A stretch of 64,000 nucleotides of DNA from Gonium pectorale. Its lineage: Eukaryota > Chlorophyta > Chlorophyceae > Chlamydomonadales > Volvocaceae. The notes under the pieces are model-generated. The model ran no database searches. It was given only the letters and a program-made list of their open reading frames with translations, and had not been told where the DNA came from. Positions 12,801-25,100 of this stretch are shown in pieces; the stretch's first letter is position 1; each line of letters begins with the position of its first letter. Made by a program: the position numbers and the translations under genes. The stretch covers positions 102,005 through 166,004 of the forward strand of contig LSYV01000026.1 in assembly GCA_001584585.1 (NCBI GenBank). Reading direction: 5' to 3'.

Positions 12801-15800
12801 GGACACGACCTTATGAATCCCACTGCCCTGCGCGCAACCTGACCCCGGCGCCCATCGGCGGGCGCACCTTCCCCGAGCGGGGGCAGCTGCAGCGTGTTGG
12901 CGACCGCTCCGAACCACTTGCTCACGAACGAGTTGAGCGACAGCACCAGCGCCTCCCAGCGCGCCCGCGCCACGGCGGGCGAGTACGGCGCTAGCGCCGT
13001 GTCGTACTCGAGGGAGGCCACCAGCGGCGCGCGATTGACCAGGCAGGGTCTCCGCACGCCCGGTTCACCCTGCCAGGGGAGTATATGGAATAAAGAGCCT
13101 GATAAGTACGGGGAGTGGAGGGCGATTCCGTGGTGAAGAGCGTGGACATGTATGGGCCGGGCGCCAGCAGCATGCGTCCCAAACTGGATGGGAGAAAGGG
13201 GGAAGGCGCAGGGTAAAGGGCAGAACAAATTTGAGAAAGACGCGGAGAAAATAGCGGCGAAGCGGCTGCTTAATGGGAAGCCGCGCAACCGGCCGCTCGC
13301 CAGCCGCGGACCGCCAGTTGTCACTCCCGTGGTCCCGCCTCACCCTGACTGCGCATGTGGTGTTGACGGCGTTGGGGCAGCGGCTGAGTGTGCAGTTGGC
13401 CATGTTTCGCCAAGCGCGGTGGTACAGCGTCTCGCTGCCCGGCAGCGGCGCCACGCCCAGTGCCCCCGGCGGCAGCGCGCCGCGGAAACCGTATGGCGGC
13501 GGCGAAGGCGCGGGGGCGCGCGGCGGCGGCGGCGAAGGCCCGTCGCCGTGCTCCGCATAGCCGGTGAGGCGGCGGCCACCGCCGGCCGTCTCAGACGGCT
13601 TCCCAGCGGTTCCGGTGCTGGTTGTCGCTGTGAACATGTGGGGGTCTATTGTGTCTAGGAGTTGGTCGAAGGAGATGGTGAGCAGGCAGCGGCCGTCGGT
13701 GAAGGAAGGGTCGTAGGGGCGGCAGGCCAGGGGGTCGTCCACCGAGGGGCTGCGCGCGCTGAAGGGCTCCAGCGCCCTAGAGGGAGGGTGGGTTGGGGAG
13801 TTGGGGGCGCGGCGGTCCTCAGTCCGTGGGCAAGCTGGCCCCAGCGTGGGGAGCGGGGGCGGGTGGTCCGCTTGAGGATGGTATCGCGCCCCTTGACGTG
13901 CTGAGACATGTTGTGCAGAGCTCGCTGCCCCGCCATTCCGTGTGAGGGCCCGCGGCATCCCATTGCACGCACGCACACATGCCGCTCGCTGCCAGAGACT
14001 TCACATGGCCGCAAGAGCACCACAATCACCACGTGCCATGAACAACAGCAGCACCAACCCACAGTGCGCCTGCGCGCCTTCCGCCCTGCGCGTCCTCACC
14101 TCAGGATGGTGAGCACCTCCATAAAGGCGGTGCTGTTGACGAGCGGGAAGAAGTCGATCGGGTTGAAAAAGGTGCCGTACCAGGTCTCCGGCTGCACCAG
14201 GGACGCCATCATGGCCATCACCACGTAGCCGCTCTTGCAGCCTGGTGGCGGTCGAGGGAGGTCGAGGACAGAGATGAAAGGTAGCGAAGGAACGCCAAAC
14301 CGGATGAGAGGGATCGGGGTCCAGGAGCGCGGGGGGCATCGGCACGACAAGCCAGCTAAGGCACTCCTGGAGGCGGCGCAAGACGGGGCGCATGTCGCTC
14401 CCGGCAGCTGCCCAGCCACGCAAGCGCGGACGCCGTGTCGTTGCCCCCCAGCCAGAGCTTCAAGCCCCAAGCCCAAGCAGAAAGCGAACGCCCGTTTCGT
14501 GGCGACCGTGCGCTGCCGCAGTCGCCAGCGACACCGAGCCACAACGCCCACCCAATGCAGCCCGCTCACCACAAGCACGCCAGCCGTGCCGGCCCGATCC
14601 TCCGAAACCGCCCCGCGCACCCTCCGACACGCCTCCCGCTAAAATTGCTCTCGCCTGCGGCATGGCCGGTCCCTCCAACCCCGCGACTCATTCCCTCATT
14701 CCCGCCCCCACTCCGCCAAGCCCCGATCATCGCCCCGATCTGGCTGGCGGAGCTCAACCACGCTGTCCAGGCACAACGCCCATCCCCAACCCCAGTCCCT
14801 ACTGGACCTCCAGCAGCCACCCCCCTCCCACCCCTCAAAACGTTCCGGATTCCGTTACCCGTACCCCTCAGCCCCGACTCCAGCCCCCAACCCCGCTGCG
14901 GTTGCGCTCACTTATGGTGTCCAGGCACAGCGCCCAGTCGCCGACACCGTCCCCGTCCGCGTCGATCGTGCCGTTGACGTCCCTCGCCCAGGCGACCATG
15001 TCCCACCAGGTGGTGGGCGGGGTCAGGTGGTGGTGGTCAAACAGGTCAAGCCTGCGAGAGGGCGGCGCGCGTGCGTTGCCGAGCAATAGAGGCAGCCGAA
15101 GGGCGGCCGGTGTTTCATGCCCCGGGGCAAAATAGTCGAGTGTACTGGGTAGTTGGGTGACATCAAAACCCTCCCGTAGCGATGGACTGCCCCGGAACCC
15201 CGCTAGCCGCTTCCCCCCCTGTGTTCCCGCACAACCAATCACAACTGGACCCGTCGCCTTCCCTAGCCCGACCCTGCAGACACCGCGCACCTGTAGTACA
15301 TGAGCAGCTGCGGATGCGCCAGGCCCCGCGGTCCGGGCAGCAGGGACGGCGGGGTGGCGTGGGTGTTGAGAGTCTGCGGGTGAAGGGCGATTGGCAATCG
15401 TGCGGGCGCGGTCGGCAGGGGCAGGCAAGGGCAGGCAGAAGCGTTGGCAGAGCACATGCCCCGGGGGCTCTCCCGGGCACCATTTTGCCGTCCGACGCCC
15501 GTACGGCTCGTCCCAAAACTCAAGCCCCTTCCCCAGCCCCCTTTCCCAGCCCTCCTTCCCCGGCTCCCTGCGCCTGCCCCCTTCTCCGGCCCGAAGCGCC
15601 GCACGACTAAGCCGTCCGCACCCGCCCGCACCCATTATCAAGCCGCTGTCCAACCAGTCCCCATTCTACTCCTTCCCCTATCGCCATACGCCGCTCAAAG
15701 CCGCGATGAATCTCAGAACAGCCCACAGCGGCCGTGGCTCTCGTTGCGGGTCGCAGCTTGCACCCCACGTCCTCGCGCCAACCTGGATCAAGTGTAGCAC

Positions 15801-16933
15801 CGCTCCGAGCCATGCAGGCCAGATGTGATGCCACCCCACGCTGTCCCCTCCCCTGCCCGGCCAGCTCACCGTGGGCAGCCCCTGCAGATCGTCCGGGTTC
15901 GCCAGGACCGTCTCGCCACCGCCAACGCCGCCCGTGCCCGCGCCCATCCCATCGCCAGTTTCCAGAGCGGTGCCAGCGGTGCCGTTGGCGCCACCGCCTA
16001 CAGGCATGCCCGCCTGCCAGTCAGCGGTGACCCCCACTAATACGGTGGAGCAGTCGCCCTGTTTGCAGGGCGCGGTGGTGCTGTCCGCCAGCCAGGCGTC
16101 GCCATGGCCTGCGTAAAGGGATGGGACACCGCGGATTTGGGTCACAGGAACCAGAGACGCCTACGGCCGCTTGCACGGAGTCCCTTTGTCAGCGTTGCCG
16201 ACGGCCTTCGGGCGTTGGCTGTGAGGGTGCAGAATGCCCGCCCCTGCCTGACAACGGCAAAGAGGCCCCCTCCGTGCAGCCCGCACGGCCTACGCACGCA
16301 AGCGGCACCACATGCCTGCGTAGGACTTGGTAGAGCGGAATAACATGCTGCTGCTGACGTCGCTCAAATCCCCCGACGGCAACAAGTGCAGGTCCTCGGC
16401 GGGGGCGTCGGCCCCGTCCGAGTGAGCGGTGAGTAAATGGGCTGATGCCGCATCCGCAAAGGCAAGAGCGGCATAGGTATAATCCAGCTGCACGCGCACT
16501 GGAACCTGCAAGCGGGCAGAGGTGAGGGCGATGCGGAGTGGTTAACACAAATCGTATACGGGGCCAGTCGGCCTGAGCAGCAACGTAGCAACAGAATGCG
16601 GCTATCCAAAAGCAAGAATAAACCCCCAGCACGCCGACCCCGGCCGAACCTGTGCACAACTTTGGGTTGTCTCCCACAAGAGCGTGGCAATCTCCAAAGC
16701 GACATTGTCCGTGACGTTGTATCTGTATCACGGTCGCTCGGCATAAGCGAAACGAGAACACAGCTCACTCTGCGGCTTTGGGTAGCTCAGCATTACCTGG
16801 CCACCAGGCTGGCGGAATTGCTGGGTGAATCCAAATAGTTGGATGGCTGCTGCGCCAGCAAACGAGCCTGCACACTGGACGCGCTGACCGTGACAGCCAG
16901 CAGCAACGCCCTCAATACTTGTAGCGTTCTCAT
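3845..16933 (-). CDS. Receptor-type class III nucleotide cyclase with extracellular solute-binding domain
   Basis: Likely makes cAMP or cGMP in response to an extracellular ligand. Exons (high to low): 16933-16797, 16722-16650, 16505-16316, 16108-15870, 15373-15291, 15051-14912, 14241-14100, 13776-13344, 13069-12868, 12313-12183, 11838-11617, 11199-11057, 10829-10603, 10316-10141, 9704-9628, 9438-8174, 7853-7727, 7515-7084, 6684-6454, 6019-5831, 5712-5464, 5206-3845; about 2,155 residues. Residues 1-22 are a signal peptide (MRTLQVLRALLLAV). An extracellular part to about 700 contains LMYYR.DLF and PPTTWWDMVAWARD, the signature of MalE-type solute-binding proteins. A membrane helix (about 733-758) follows. 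Cyclase domain C1 has TDIQNST, GDAF and MGIHTG; C2 has GRPMNRAARIAS and LKGVMDK. A 450-residue Ala/Gly/Pro/Ser tail ends the protein. Purine-selecting residues are non-canonical, so adenylyl versus guanylyl is undecided. Intron 3 needs a GC donor. A 20-N gap interrupts exon 16. Confidence 0.8.
8292..8311. other. Assembly gap of 20 N inside a cyclase exon
   Basis: The Ns fall in the long 16th exon of the receptor cyclase. The frame on both sides is the same protein (Thr-rich linker before, the stretch leading to LLAFRGMRVR after), so the gap is within coding sequence and its true length is unknown. Confidence 0.95.
12585..12745. repeat. 23-base minisatellite in a cyclase intron
   Basis: Six near-perfect direct copies of a 23-base unit starting ctcaagcggggccgcccac, at 12608, 12631, 12654, 12677, 12700 and 12723, with a degenerate copy before them. 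It lies in the intron between cyclase exons 9 and 10. There are no unique spacers, so it is not CRISPR-like. Confidence 0.9.
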
Positions 16934-17250
16934 ATTAGCCTATTCAGCTCGCGTTGGCTTTGCGTCCGCGCATGCGCTAAGGTGCCACATCAGGTTGGCA
17001 AAGGTGCAAGGGTGCTAGGGAGCTCGCCATATGGCAGGCATGCCGCCTATGCGTATGCGTGGTATCGCGTGGTATCGCAAGAGCGAAGTGCAGTCACGGC
17101 AGGCCGAGGTGCACACAAAGCACGGCAAAGTCCATAACCAAAGCAAACAAGGGGCATCAATTTCGCGATAAATACGTACACCATAGCTACCCGGCGCACC
17201 CGCCAAGGCTCAAGTTTTTACCTGGCTAACATTACCACAGGCTTGGAAGG
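16934..17250. promoter_or_regulatory. Shared divergent promoter region
   Basis: Only 317 bases separate the cyclase start codon (minus) from the BAP31-like start codon (plus), so both promoters and 5' UTRs must fit here. A TATA-like GATAAATA sits at 17167-17174, about 80 bases before the plus-strand ATG. A 10-base direct repeat, gcgtggtatc, occurs twice back to back at 17057-17076. The promoter role is inferred from spacing only. Confidence 0.4.
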
Positions 17251-19956
17251 ATGTCGGGGTGGCGACTGGTTGTTAACTGGCTGCTACCACCCCCACTGGT
17301 GTTAACGGTGCTGCTGATCCTTCCAATGCCTGTGTGAGTTTGGAGTATTTGAGCTTTCGAGGCAGGGCTGTTGCGACTACGGACACAATGAGGCGGTTCC
17401 TTCTCTTTTGCGAATAACATCCGAACATGCTCCGGGCATCACGACGAGGGCTCGCGGCTGCGTCACCCCAGCTGCTCATAGCGCCCCCGCCCTCTCCCCC
17501 GAATCAAGAAGCGCAGGAGACTAGGGCTACTAGTTCGTGTGTACATTAGGCACTTGTCTCGAGCTCCAGCTGCCTCGAACGCTGCGATGCCCCACGAGAA
17601 GGGGTTGGCTCGCTCGCGTGCCAACCCCAGATACAGATACAGATTACAGGATACCCCGGCCCCCTCTAGCAGAGCCACGGGATTCAACCATGACAGCCTT
17701 TTTCGTGCTTGACCACCCCTCCCAACGCCTTACCTCGGCCTACTTTGCTCTTCTCTGCGCGTGCCCGTCAAGCGACCCATGGTTCACACCCGTTGCTGCC
17801 GGTGCAGTGTAGTTCAGAAGGGGCTTCTCGTCTTCACGAAGAAATTCCTGTTCATGAACCTAGGTAAGTTTGTGCGCGCTCTGTACTGCGGTTGCCCTTT
17901 TCCCCTGTTGGATGGCGAGCCGGCAGTTGAGGTGTTTAGGACCCTCGGGGACCTCGCAACCGCTCCATCCAGCGTCACCCTTTCTTACCGGTTTGGAAAA
18001 AAATGCACCCACCGCCTGTCTGCCGAGTATGCCTCCTATACCCCCCTCTTCACCCACCCACCCCCTCTACCCGTGCCCTCTAACCCCTCCGCCCTACCCT
18101 GCCCCCACCCCCCAGCGGGCCCAATGCGGCTGGTCCACGTGGCGCTCATAATCACCGGCGCCGCGTTCGCAGGCAGGTGCCCCTTATCCACTCGTATCCA
18201 CTTCCGGCAGATTGTGAAAATGTATCCCGTTTGGGCTGATCCTCCTGGCGACGGCGTTTGTAGGTGCCGCGGGTAGGGGAGGACAGGGGGCTCGGGCGCA
18301 CGAAAGGATTGTGGGGAGCAGGGGTTCGGCAGCTTGCATGAAGGGGGTTGGAATTGAAGTTGTTGATTAGCGTGGGACGCCAGCGCGAACGCGGTGACTA
18401 GGGCCGAGAGTGCGACCTTGTCGCTGTCTTACACAAAGGGGAGGCGGTGCGGTGCTGGGCCATCATCGGCTCATCGCCAATGCCCTGGGCCCTGGGCCGC
18501 TCATCGCGAGCATACATACGGGCATGGCAAGCAGCACTGCGCGCGCTCTTCGGCGGTCCTTGATCAACGTCTATGTGCGTCTCTGCTTCTGTGACTGGCA
18601 TACCCGAGCGGGCACGAGCGGTGAGCCTTGCGCGCGGAGCGCCCCCCTGTGTGGGGCTCCTGCGCCCATGCGGCGGCCGTGCCTCCAACGCCCTCCCGGC
18701 TCCCAACGACTGCCGCCCCGCAGCCAGCGCCCACCACACCTACCACCTCTCCCAGACGGGGATGCCCGAGACGCTGACGCCCAACCAGCGGACGGCGCTG
18801 CTGGCGCGGAGGTGGCGGGAGGTGTGCGATGTCCGTCAGGGCGGCGGCGTGGCGGCCAGGGGCCCCATTGCAATACAGAGCGCCGTGTGTCATTGGGGTG
18901 TCCACGGCGCCCCGCCCTTCGCTTCCACCCTCAGCGCTAAGCCAGTTTTTAACGGTCGGGAGATGAATGCGCCCCAGGGCTTCTCTACCGAGAATGCCTT
19001 CCAACCCTCTGCCCCGCTCTTCGCTGCCGTTTCGGACGGTGCCTGGCCGAGTTGAAGCTCATTTGCGCGCATATCGGTATTGGCGAAGGGAGCTGGCGCC
19101 AGCTCACGTCATTGCTGCCCGTCGGGAGGCCCAAGGCTGTAACACTGCCTTCCACCCCCCGGCCGCCCGGCCTACCCACAGGAGCGGAACTTCTGGATCG
19201 CCACGCTCACGTTCCTGCTGTGGGGGTGAGTTATGCGCGCGGTCGCGTCGCGTCTCGTGGCCGTGAGCACCGCCCACAGCCGGCAGCTGCCACCAACTGA
19301 GGCGGCTGCCACCGCCTGGGGCCCTGTCGGTGCAAGGGGACCTGAGGTGGGCAAACACCCCACACGGCGGCGCGACCCGACACGGCTCGCGCGCATGCGC
19401 CCGCAGGCGGGCCAAAAGGGCGCGCTGCCGAGACCGCACAGCCTGCCTGCCTGCCTGCCCGCCGACACGCCGGCTTAGCCTGCCAGTGTGCATGGCGGTG
19501 GCGGGGCGCGGACGCGTCGGGCGCGGACGTGCGCAGCTCGCCTCGTGCCTCAAGCTGCATACGCATGAGTGGGAGAGCGCGCAGGCGCCGGGCTCCAAGC
19601 CCCTCGGCCACACTACCCCGCCCTCGAATAGCCCCAGCAATGCCGCAGCTTTCTCTCCCCCCGGCTGGCAGTACGCATGAGCGCAGATATCGGAGTGGTC
19701 GTGATGGCCAGGGTTGTTGTGGACTCCACGTGTCTGGCCCCTCCTCTATGACTCCGCCCAACCTCCCAAGTCCCAACGCAACGCGCTGTGGCGCCATTCC
19801 CACCCCCACACGCCCCCCCGCCGCAGTCTGCTGTTCCGCTTCTATCAGCTCATGCTGGACCACGTGGCGGTGAGGGACCGCCTGAGGCACCTGGAGGCCG
19901 CGGCGACGGGCGCAGCCCGGCCGTCCGCTCCCGAGGAGCCCAAAAAGACAAAGTAG
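17251..19956 (+). CDS. BAP31-like ER membrane protein
   Basis: Six exons: 17251-17333, 17808-17863, 18116-18176, 18728-18821, 19182-19225, 19827-19956; all introns GT-AG with closing phases, giving 155 residues. The product has three hydrophobic segments: about 9-27 (WLLPPPLVLTVLLILPMPV), 47-66 (MRLVHVALIITGAAFAG) and 101-117 (FWIATLTFLLWGLLFRFYQL). The third is preceded by a basic RRWREERN, close to the RAQRN motif before the third helix of BAP31. The C-terminus PKKTK fits the KKXX ER-retrieval rule, as does the BAP31 tail. BAP31-type proteins are ER sorting or quality-control factors. The match rests on topology, the RN motif and the tail rather than extensive identity. It is short for the family because the cytosolic coiled coil is nearly absent. 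It starts 317 bases from the divergent cyclase gene. Confidence 0.6.
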
Positions 19957-22193
19957 CGGGGCCGCGGTGCATGGGCTGCGGAAACGAAAAGAGGAGAAAG
20001 CGGGGAGAAAGTGCTTGGAAGCTGGGGATCCCGGCAAGCAACGTTGTAGAGCGCGTTCGGCTGCCGCGTCTCGGCTGCCTGCTGTTTGGCGATGCGCTCA
20101 CAGGTGTTGTGCTGTTGCGAGCCACCGATACAAGAGGGGGAGTGAGGATCGTTGGCGGTTGCTTGGTTGGAGCTGTTCATGCCTGACATGACGGCGCGAT
20201 AGGCGTTGTGCAATTGTGTGGCTTCCGCGTTGGCAGAGGCTTGGGGGGGCGATATCCCATGGTGGGCCCAGGGTGGCGGCATCATGGATGCCGCATGTTC
20301 AGGCTGCGAACCTGTGGGCCAGGACGTGGGCAAGTTGCTTGCACGTGGAGGAGGTGGCTAGGGATGAGGCCGCTGGGTCGCGACGGTGCGGAATGCCTCC
20401 CACACAAGCGGGAGAGGATTGAGGAACACGCCCTCTAGCTAGCTCAGGGCGGCCATGGCAGGGGAATTGGGTTGAAGAGTGACAATGGAGGCCGCTTTCG
20501 CGCTACCGTAATGGCTGCAGGTGGGCTCCCTCCTTCAGTCCTTCTTCGGAGCGTTTCCCATCTTTGGCGCACTGCACGGTTGCAGTTTCCCGTCGGCCAG
20601 CAGCGAGAACGGCTTCCTCCAGCCGCCCCGCAGCCCGCACCCACAGCTGAGGCGACCATATGCAAGCCATCAGCCAGAAGGCCCCGCCGAAGCAGCAGCA
20701 TTTCCCAGGGCGGCTGCGCTACCGGTGGACAGCGCACTGTTGGCAGCGGGGCAGGCCCCGCCCCGGCAGCCGCGTCAGGCGGACTTCGACGTCGAGGCAG
20801 GCCGCAGCAAACGTGTACACGCCACTGCGTGGTGCGCTGTAGTTAGGGCAGGGGTTCGGTGGTTTTCATCACGGGAGGGCTGCCTGTCTCTGCGCCCTTT
20901 CTCGCCACTCCGCCTGTACCCTTTCCACAACGACGGCTGTACTTGGCTCTCGGTGGTGCGATGCTTTGAAGTGGACCGGTGGCGGTTTCGGCGATGCCGC
21001 GCAGCGCGTGCAAAAGAGTTCTAGGACTTGGAGCGAGTAGACAGTGACGTGCTGATAGGCTGGGCCCTCCGGGACACCGGGAGGGGGTGGGGGCACCGTC
21101 TGCTCACTTGCACTGCCCACTTGGCCTTATGCTGAGACCGCCCTACCGCGCCTCCGGGTATCATATGTCCGTAGAAGTGGGCTTCCCCTTTCACTGCAGC
21201 GTTTTACCTTACCATCTGGTACATAGTAGACACGCAGCACGCTTGACCTGCAAGAAACGTCGCCGATGTCATTTCTCACTGGTCACTGCCGTAGGGGGAG
21301 ATTGACGGGATCTTCCATCACACTTACAACTCGTGCCAATGGGCACGGCGACTCACAACCCACACAAATGGATCCCAGCTGGATTGGATCGTTGGATCCT
21401 TGGACAGTCCAGTGACCCGGAACGGCGCACAATATGTGAACCGTACAGTCAGCCAGTTGGCGCCTATAGCACACTGTCTTGAGCACGCCGTTCAACATAA
21501 CGGCGCGCACCCTAATGTCACCCGGGCCCACCATTGCATGGCCTACCCAGAGCTCCGCTCCGCCCGCCAAACTCACACGCCAAGCCCTATGATGCTGCAT
21601 ACCTGCTAGCCATGAACCGGGCCAGCGCTACAGCCAGGAACTCCTCGAGCTCCCAAGCCCATGTTGATCGACACTTGAAAATTACCATGTGCACCAGACG
21701 CGCTCGCGTCTTGAAGGCCCGCTGCCAAGCACTTGACCCCAGCACCCCTTCACACATACCGGTACACTGCCCCGGCAGGGTGACCCGAGTCCTCCCCGTC
21801 GTTTGGGGCTCTGCGGCCCATCTTTGCGCTCGCACCGCACCACACCGGCGTACGCTCTGCCCCACATTCCTGTCTGAGCGCCCCACGGGCCGCACTCCCA
21901 GTGGTTGGCCGTTCGACTGCGCCTTGTCGGGTCCATAAGCTACCCATTCTACAACCGCCATCCACCCATCCATTCATCCGACCACAAGCGAAGTGGGGCA
22001 GACAGGCGGCTTGTCGCCGATGCTTCTCCGCTCGCACTAGCCGCTCCAGAAAAGGGGCAAACGCCGCTCCACACCCGCGTGCCTGACCACTGCCGCAATC
22101 GTCGCCATTGCCGTCGCCGTGTAGTTTTCAGGAGGACATGGACAACGCAGCCGCGCCGGGAGCACTGGCACAAACTGCAGCGATAATACTCGC
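19957..22193. other. Convergent intergenic region
   Basis: This separates the BAP31-like gene (+) from the PHD/GNAT gene (-), both pointing inward, so it should hold two 3' UTRs. Apart from a doubtful frame at 20521-21024 I see no conserved coding sequence and no RNA gene. Confidence 0.5.
20521..21024 (+). CDS. Doubtful hypothetical ORF
   Basis: A frame follows a plausible acceptor (atggctgcag) and begins GSLLQSFFGAFPIFGALHG, with later patches such as ADFDVEAGRS written largely in C/G-ending codons. No start codon or matching upstream exon could be assigned: a nearby exon-like frame at 20284-20350 does not join in phase. No family is recognised. It may be a chance frame or an alternative 3' exon. 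Reported only because its codon use is more gene-like than the surroundings. Confidence 0.15.
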   Translation: MGSLLQSFFGAFPIFGALHGCSFPSASSENGFLQPPRSPHPQLRRPYASHQPEGPAEAAAFPRAAALPVDSALLAAGQAPPRQPRQADFDVEAGRSKRVHATAWCAVVRAGVRWFSSREGCLSLRPFSPLRLYPFHNDGCTWLSVVRCFEVDRWRFRRCRAARAKEF

Positions 22194-25100
22194 TCACTCC
22201 AGCCCCGGCGGCAAGGGCCCACGGTATGCCGGAGGCTGGTACTGCCCCGGTGGGAACTGCTGCTGCAGCTGCTGCGACGGTGGCAGAGGAAGCTGCTGAG
22301 CCTGCTGCTGCTGCGACGGCGGCTGCGCGGGCGGCTGGAGTGGCTGGGTGCCCGAGCCGCCGCCAGCCTCACGCAGCTTTTGGAAGGCAGCCATTTGCTC
22401 GGTGTAGTTCTGCTCGGATGAGGATCGCCGAGAGCCGCCTGCGCCAGGGTGCACCTGCGGCGCCGGCGGTGGTTGCTGCTGCGGCGGCTGGTGCTGGTGC
22501 GGTTGCGGCGGCGAGTGTTGATGGTACTGCTGCGGTTGCGGCGGCGAGTGTTGGTGGGCATGCTGGTAGCCCGGATGGGGGTGCACGGCCTGCTGCAGCT
22601 GGCTGTGCGCCGGATTGTGCCCAGGCTGCTGCGCATGACCGCCCCAGCTGTGCGGCGGGTATTGCTGCTGCTGCTGCGCCGGCGGCGGGTACTGCTGCGG
22701 CGGGTAGGCCTGCTGCTGCGGAGGCCCGTGGGGGTAGGGCTGTTGGTGCTGCAGCCAACCGCCAGTCTGTTGTTGGTGCTGTGGAGGTTGCCCATATGGA
22801 TGCGGTTGGTATGACTGCATCTGTTGGTGCTGTTGCAGCTGGGGCTGTTGCAGCAGCTGTTGGGGCTGCTGGGCCTGAGGAAGCTGGGGCTGTTGCTGTT
22901 GGTGGTGGTGCTGTGGCAGCAGCAGCTGCTGCTGTTGGGCTTGGGACTGGGGTTGCGGTGCGTAGGACTGCGGCCCCGCCGCCGGCTGTTGCACAGGACT
23001 GGGCTGCCGGGACGGGGGCCGCGAGCGGGAGTGTTGCTGCTCCTGCTGCGGCACCGGCAGCGGCCACGGCTGCTGCTGGGGTTGCTGCTGCTGCTGTTGG
23101 GGCGGCTGCGGGGCTGCACCCGCCCCTGCACCCCCGATGGCCGGGAAATGCGCCGAGCCACGGCGCGGTGGCGGTTGGGCCGGCCGCGGCTGCTCTTGCT
23201 GCTGGGCGTGGGCGTTGAACTGCGCCAGTGCCCACCGATAGGCTGCCGAAGGGTCCGCGGCCCCAGCAGCAGGGGGCCCATCATCGCCGCCGCCGCTGCT
23301 GTACCGCGGGCCCAGAGGGCCGGCGCCTCCGCCCTCAGGTGCTCCCGGCCCAGCCCCGTGGCTCCCTCTCCGGCTCCCGCCGCCGTCCCCGGTCCCAGCA
23401 GTCTGCGACATGCGCCGCTGCGGCTCGCCCAGCTGCGCGGGCACGGCGGCCGCAGCGGCGCTGGGGCCGGCGTCGCCGCCGCGGCTTGGGCGGCGCGCGC
23501 CGCCGGCTTCGCCACCCGCAGTGCCAGCCGTACTGGGGTCGGCGCTGCCGCCGCCAGACGGCGGCCGCAACTGGAAGCCGTGCTGCGGATGTGCGCCGTA
23601 TCCCACAGCACCAGTAGCGTCCAGCGACATCGCTGCTTGCTGAGCATGCAGCTGCGGCTGCTGGTATTGATGCATTTGGTGCGGGAGCAGCTGCTGCTGC
23701 TGCTGGCCACCGCCCATCTGCATGCCGGCCTGCTGCGGTGGTTGCGGCGCCAGGCCTAGCTGCTGCAGCGGCTGCATGTGCTGCTGGAGCTGCTGCTGCG
23801 GCGGCGACGCAGCGCCAGCGCCCAGCTGTTGCAGGTGAGCCAGCGCTTGGAAGGTGGCAGCGTTAAATTGCTGTTGCTGCGCAAAGTGCTGTTGCTGCGC
23901 CGCAAACTGCTGCGTGTGGTGCAGTTGCTGGTGCTGCTGCAGCATGCCCCGCGCCGTCAGCTCCGCATTGGCGGCGCGGTGCGCCGCCTCGGCGGCGGCC
24001 GCCATGGCACCCTGCAGCGGCCCGTGGCCACGCCGCCCGCTGGGACCGATCGCCATCGTGGCCACGGCGGCGGCCGCCATGGCCTCGTGTCCGCCCGTGT
24101 CCAGGCCCAGCTGCATCTCCAGGCCCATGGCGGCGCGGTGGGGATCGTGCACCATCGAAGCGTGGGCTGTGCCGAAGGCCTGGGCGGCGGGGTTCAAACC
24201 TAAGGCCTGGACGGTGGGGTCCATGCCCACAATCATGGGGCCGCCGAACGGCGGCTGCCAGGCCTCTTGCGCCCCCTCCTCGTAGCCGTAATCCTCGTCG
24301 CCGCCACCGCCCTCGAACTCCTCCTCGTCATCCGACTCCATGTCTGGGCGACCGAAACTGAGGCGCCCGCGACCGCGGCCCCGCCCGCGGCCGCGTCCCC
24401 TGCCGCGGCCTCTCCCCCGCCCCCTGCCACGACCACCACGACCTCGGCCTCGTCCGCGGCCTCGTCCGCGACCTGGCGACCAGGCCATCCCGCCGCCGTA
24501 CGGCCCGCCGTCGTCGTACAAGTCCCCGCCGTTCTCCAGCAGGAAGTCCGGGTCAGCGTATTCGGCCGAGGAGTACCGCCCCCGGCCGCGGATGCGCGGC
24601 CGGCCCCGGGGTGATGATGGCGAGTCGTCACTGACGCCACCGGCGTCGCACCCCAAGCCGTACATCTCCTCCGCCTGAATGGCTGCCGCCAGCTCCGCGT
24701 CGGTCAGCATGTCGGAGCCGAACGCCATGGACACGCTCGCCGCCGCCGCCGTCAGGCTCCGTGCGCCCCAGCGCCCGCGGCCCCTGCCGCGGCCACCACG
24801 GCCGGTCCGGCCTGACTCCGCGGCCTGCGCCGCCGCGGCTGCTGCAGCGGCCGCCGCCGCCTCGTCCATCGCCTGAAGCACCTTGGCCTCGCTGTCCGCG
24901 ATCTCGGCCTGGCTGGCAGCGCGGACCCGCTCCAGCTCGGCGTTGTATGCTGCGACGAAGGACGGGTCGGCGGCCTGGTGCGCCGAGGGCAGCAGCTGGG
25001 AGTCGTGCCCGGGGACCACCATCAGCTGGCGCAGCACCACCGAGGTGTGCGGGAAGATGATCATGCGGTGCTCGCTCCGCGCGACGCGCACGGAGGCCTC

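Noticed and set aside
22226..23759. Long plus-strand Leu- or Ala-rich open frames
   Set aside because: They are complements of the Gln-rich (CAG-type) tail of the PHD/GNAT gene, whose frame is supported by splice phases.
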